Positions 20,913 to 21,029 of a stretch of 21,029 bases of DNA are shown piece after piece (within the stretch, counting starts at the first letter, position 1; each line of letters opens with the position of its first letter). Both the position numbers and the translations under genes were made by a program. The stretch is taken from NCBI GenBank assembly GCA_017479035.1, contig JAFVCR010000020.1, forward strand, positions 1 to 21,029, written 5' to 3'. The notes below the pieces were generated by a model. It made no database searches and had not been told where the DNA came from. It was given only the letters and a program-made list of their open reading frames with translations. The DNA comes from Kiritimatiellia bacterium (GTDB taxonomy: Bacteria > Verrucomicrobiota > Kiritimatiellia > RFP12 > UBA1067).

Positions 20913-21002
20913 ATGGGTTCCATCAAGAAAAAACGCCGCAAAAAAATGAGCAAGAATCACTACGATAAGCTTATGAAGGCTCAGCGGCACAAGAACAAGT
21001 AA
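20913..21002 (+). CDS. bS22/mS38-like small ribosomal protein (AURKAIP1/COX24 domain)
   Basis: A 29-residue, highly basic protein starting MGSIKKKRRKKMSKNHYDK. It closely follows the start of mycobacterial bS22 (MGS-x-KKRRKRM) and the C-terminal domain of mitochondrial mS38 (AURKAIP1/COX24). Those proteins lie in the small ribosomal subunit near the decoding region. The gene is too short for ordinary gene calls, but a near-perfect AAGGAGGT (20900-20907) lies 5 bases before the ATG and it directly follows hisG in a ribosomal protein cluster. Both support a real gene. Assignment by memory of the family motif. Confidence 0.85.
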   Translation: MGSIKKKRRKKMSKNHYDKLMKAQRHKNK

Positions 21003-21016
21003 GCCTTTCGAGGCTT
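21001..21016 (+). other. TTCG-loop hairpin overlapping the bS22-like stop codon
   Basis: AAGCCT-TTCG-AGGCTT is a perfect 6-bp stem with a stable UUCG loop; its first bases are part of the TAA stop. No long T-run follows before the window ends, so a terminator role is uncertain; it could protect the 3' end. Confidence 0.45.
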
Positions 21017-21029
21017 GGCATGAAAAGAC

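Noticed and set aside
21020..21029. Start of a further gene at the right edge (ATG AAA AGA)
   Set aside because: Only three codons are visible and no ribosome site is clear, so it cannot be supported.

Overview
The window (about 57 percent G+C by eye) reads as a chromosomal segment of a Gram-negative bacterium. It carries a lipid A deacetylase family gene, an AsmA-like envelope protein and a LolA-like protein with the Trp-rich core I associate with Verrucomicrobia and relatives. The best guess is the PVC superphylum (Verrucomicrobiota, Kiritimatiellota or Lentisphaerota). This rests on family resemblance, because no rRNA or tRNA gene is present. No phage, transposase, CRISPR-cas or recognisable defence gene is visible.

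Layout. (1) 1-1616, + strand: promoter and guaB. (2) 1624-7551, - strand: a six-gene operon read from the promoter at 7594-7622: two tandem CNNM/CBS membrane proteins, an AsmA-like protein with 34-residue tandem repeats, a short MurC-like ligase, a thioredoxin-fold-like protein without catalytic cysteines and an LpxC-family deacetylase. The genes overlap by 4 bp or are 4-28 bp apart. (3) 7552-7963: a gene-free stretch with an array of six 16-bp palindromes at an exact 22-bp period, then a strong hairpin terminator. (4) 7964-9657, - strand: a TPR protein and a LolA-like protein, translationally coupled. (5) 9658-10007: divergent promoters around a 173-bp inverted-repeat element. (6) 10008-11591, + strand: ispD and a metallophosphoesterase. 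(7) 11656-16861, + strand: an EF-hand membrane protein, a hexose-6-phosphate mutarotase, a His/Gly/Tyr-rich secreted protein, stand-alone coaB, maf and nth. (8) 17004-21002, + strand: a translation cluster of rplY (ctc), pth, rpsF, ssb, rpsR, rplI, then hisG and a 29-codon gene for a bS22/mS38-like ribosomal protein.

How it fits together. Region 2 looks like an envelope operon, with Mur-ligase, LpxC and AsmA families plus CNNM transporters. Several members depart from the standard family form: shortened, lacking cysteines, or with a metal-ligand motif shifted by one residue. Region 8 is the widely conserved rpsF-ssb-rpsR-rplI core with extra genes at each end. Six promoters share the same form: TTG-type -35, 17-18 bp spacer and an extended -10 of the type TGNTANAAT. 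Two of them lie so close to the ATG that the mRNAs should be leaderless.

The most unusual non-coding signal is the palindrome array at 7705-7848. It is globally dyad-symmetric, sits upstream of the envelope operon promoter, and is not explained by any gene, terminator or CRISPR structure.
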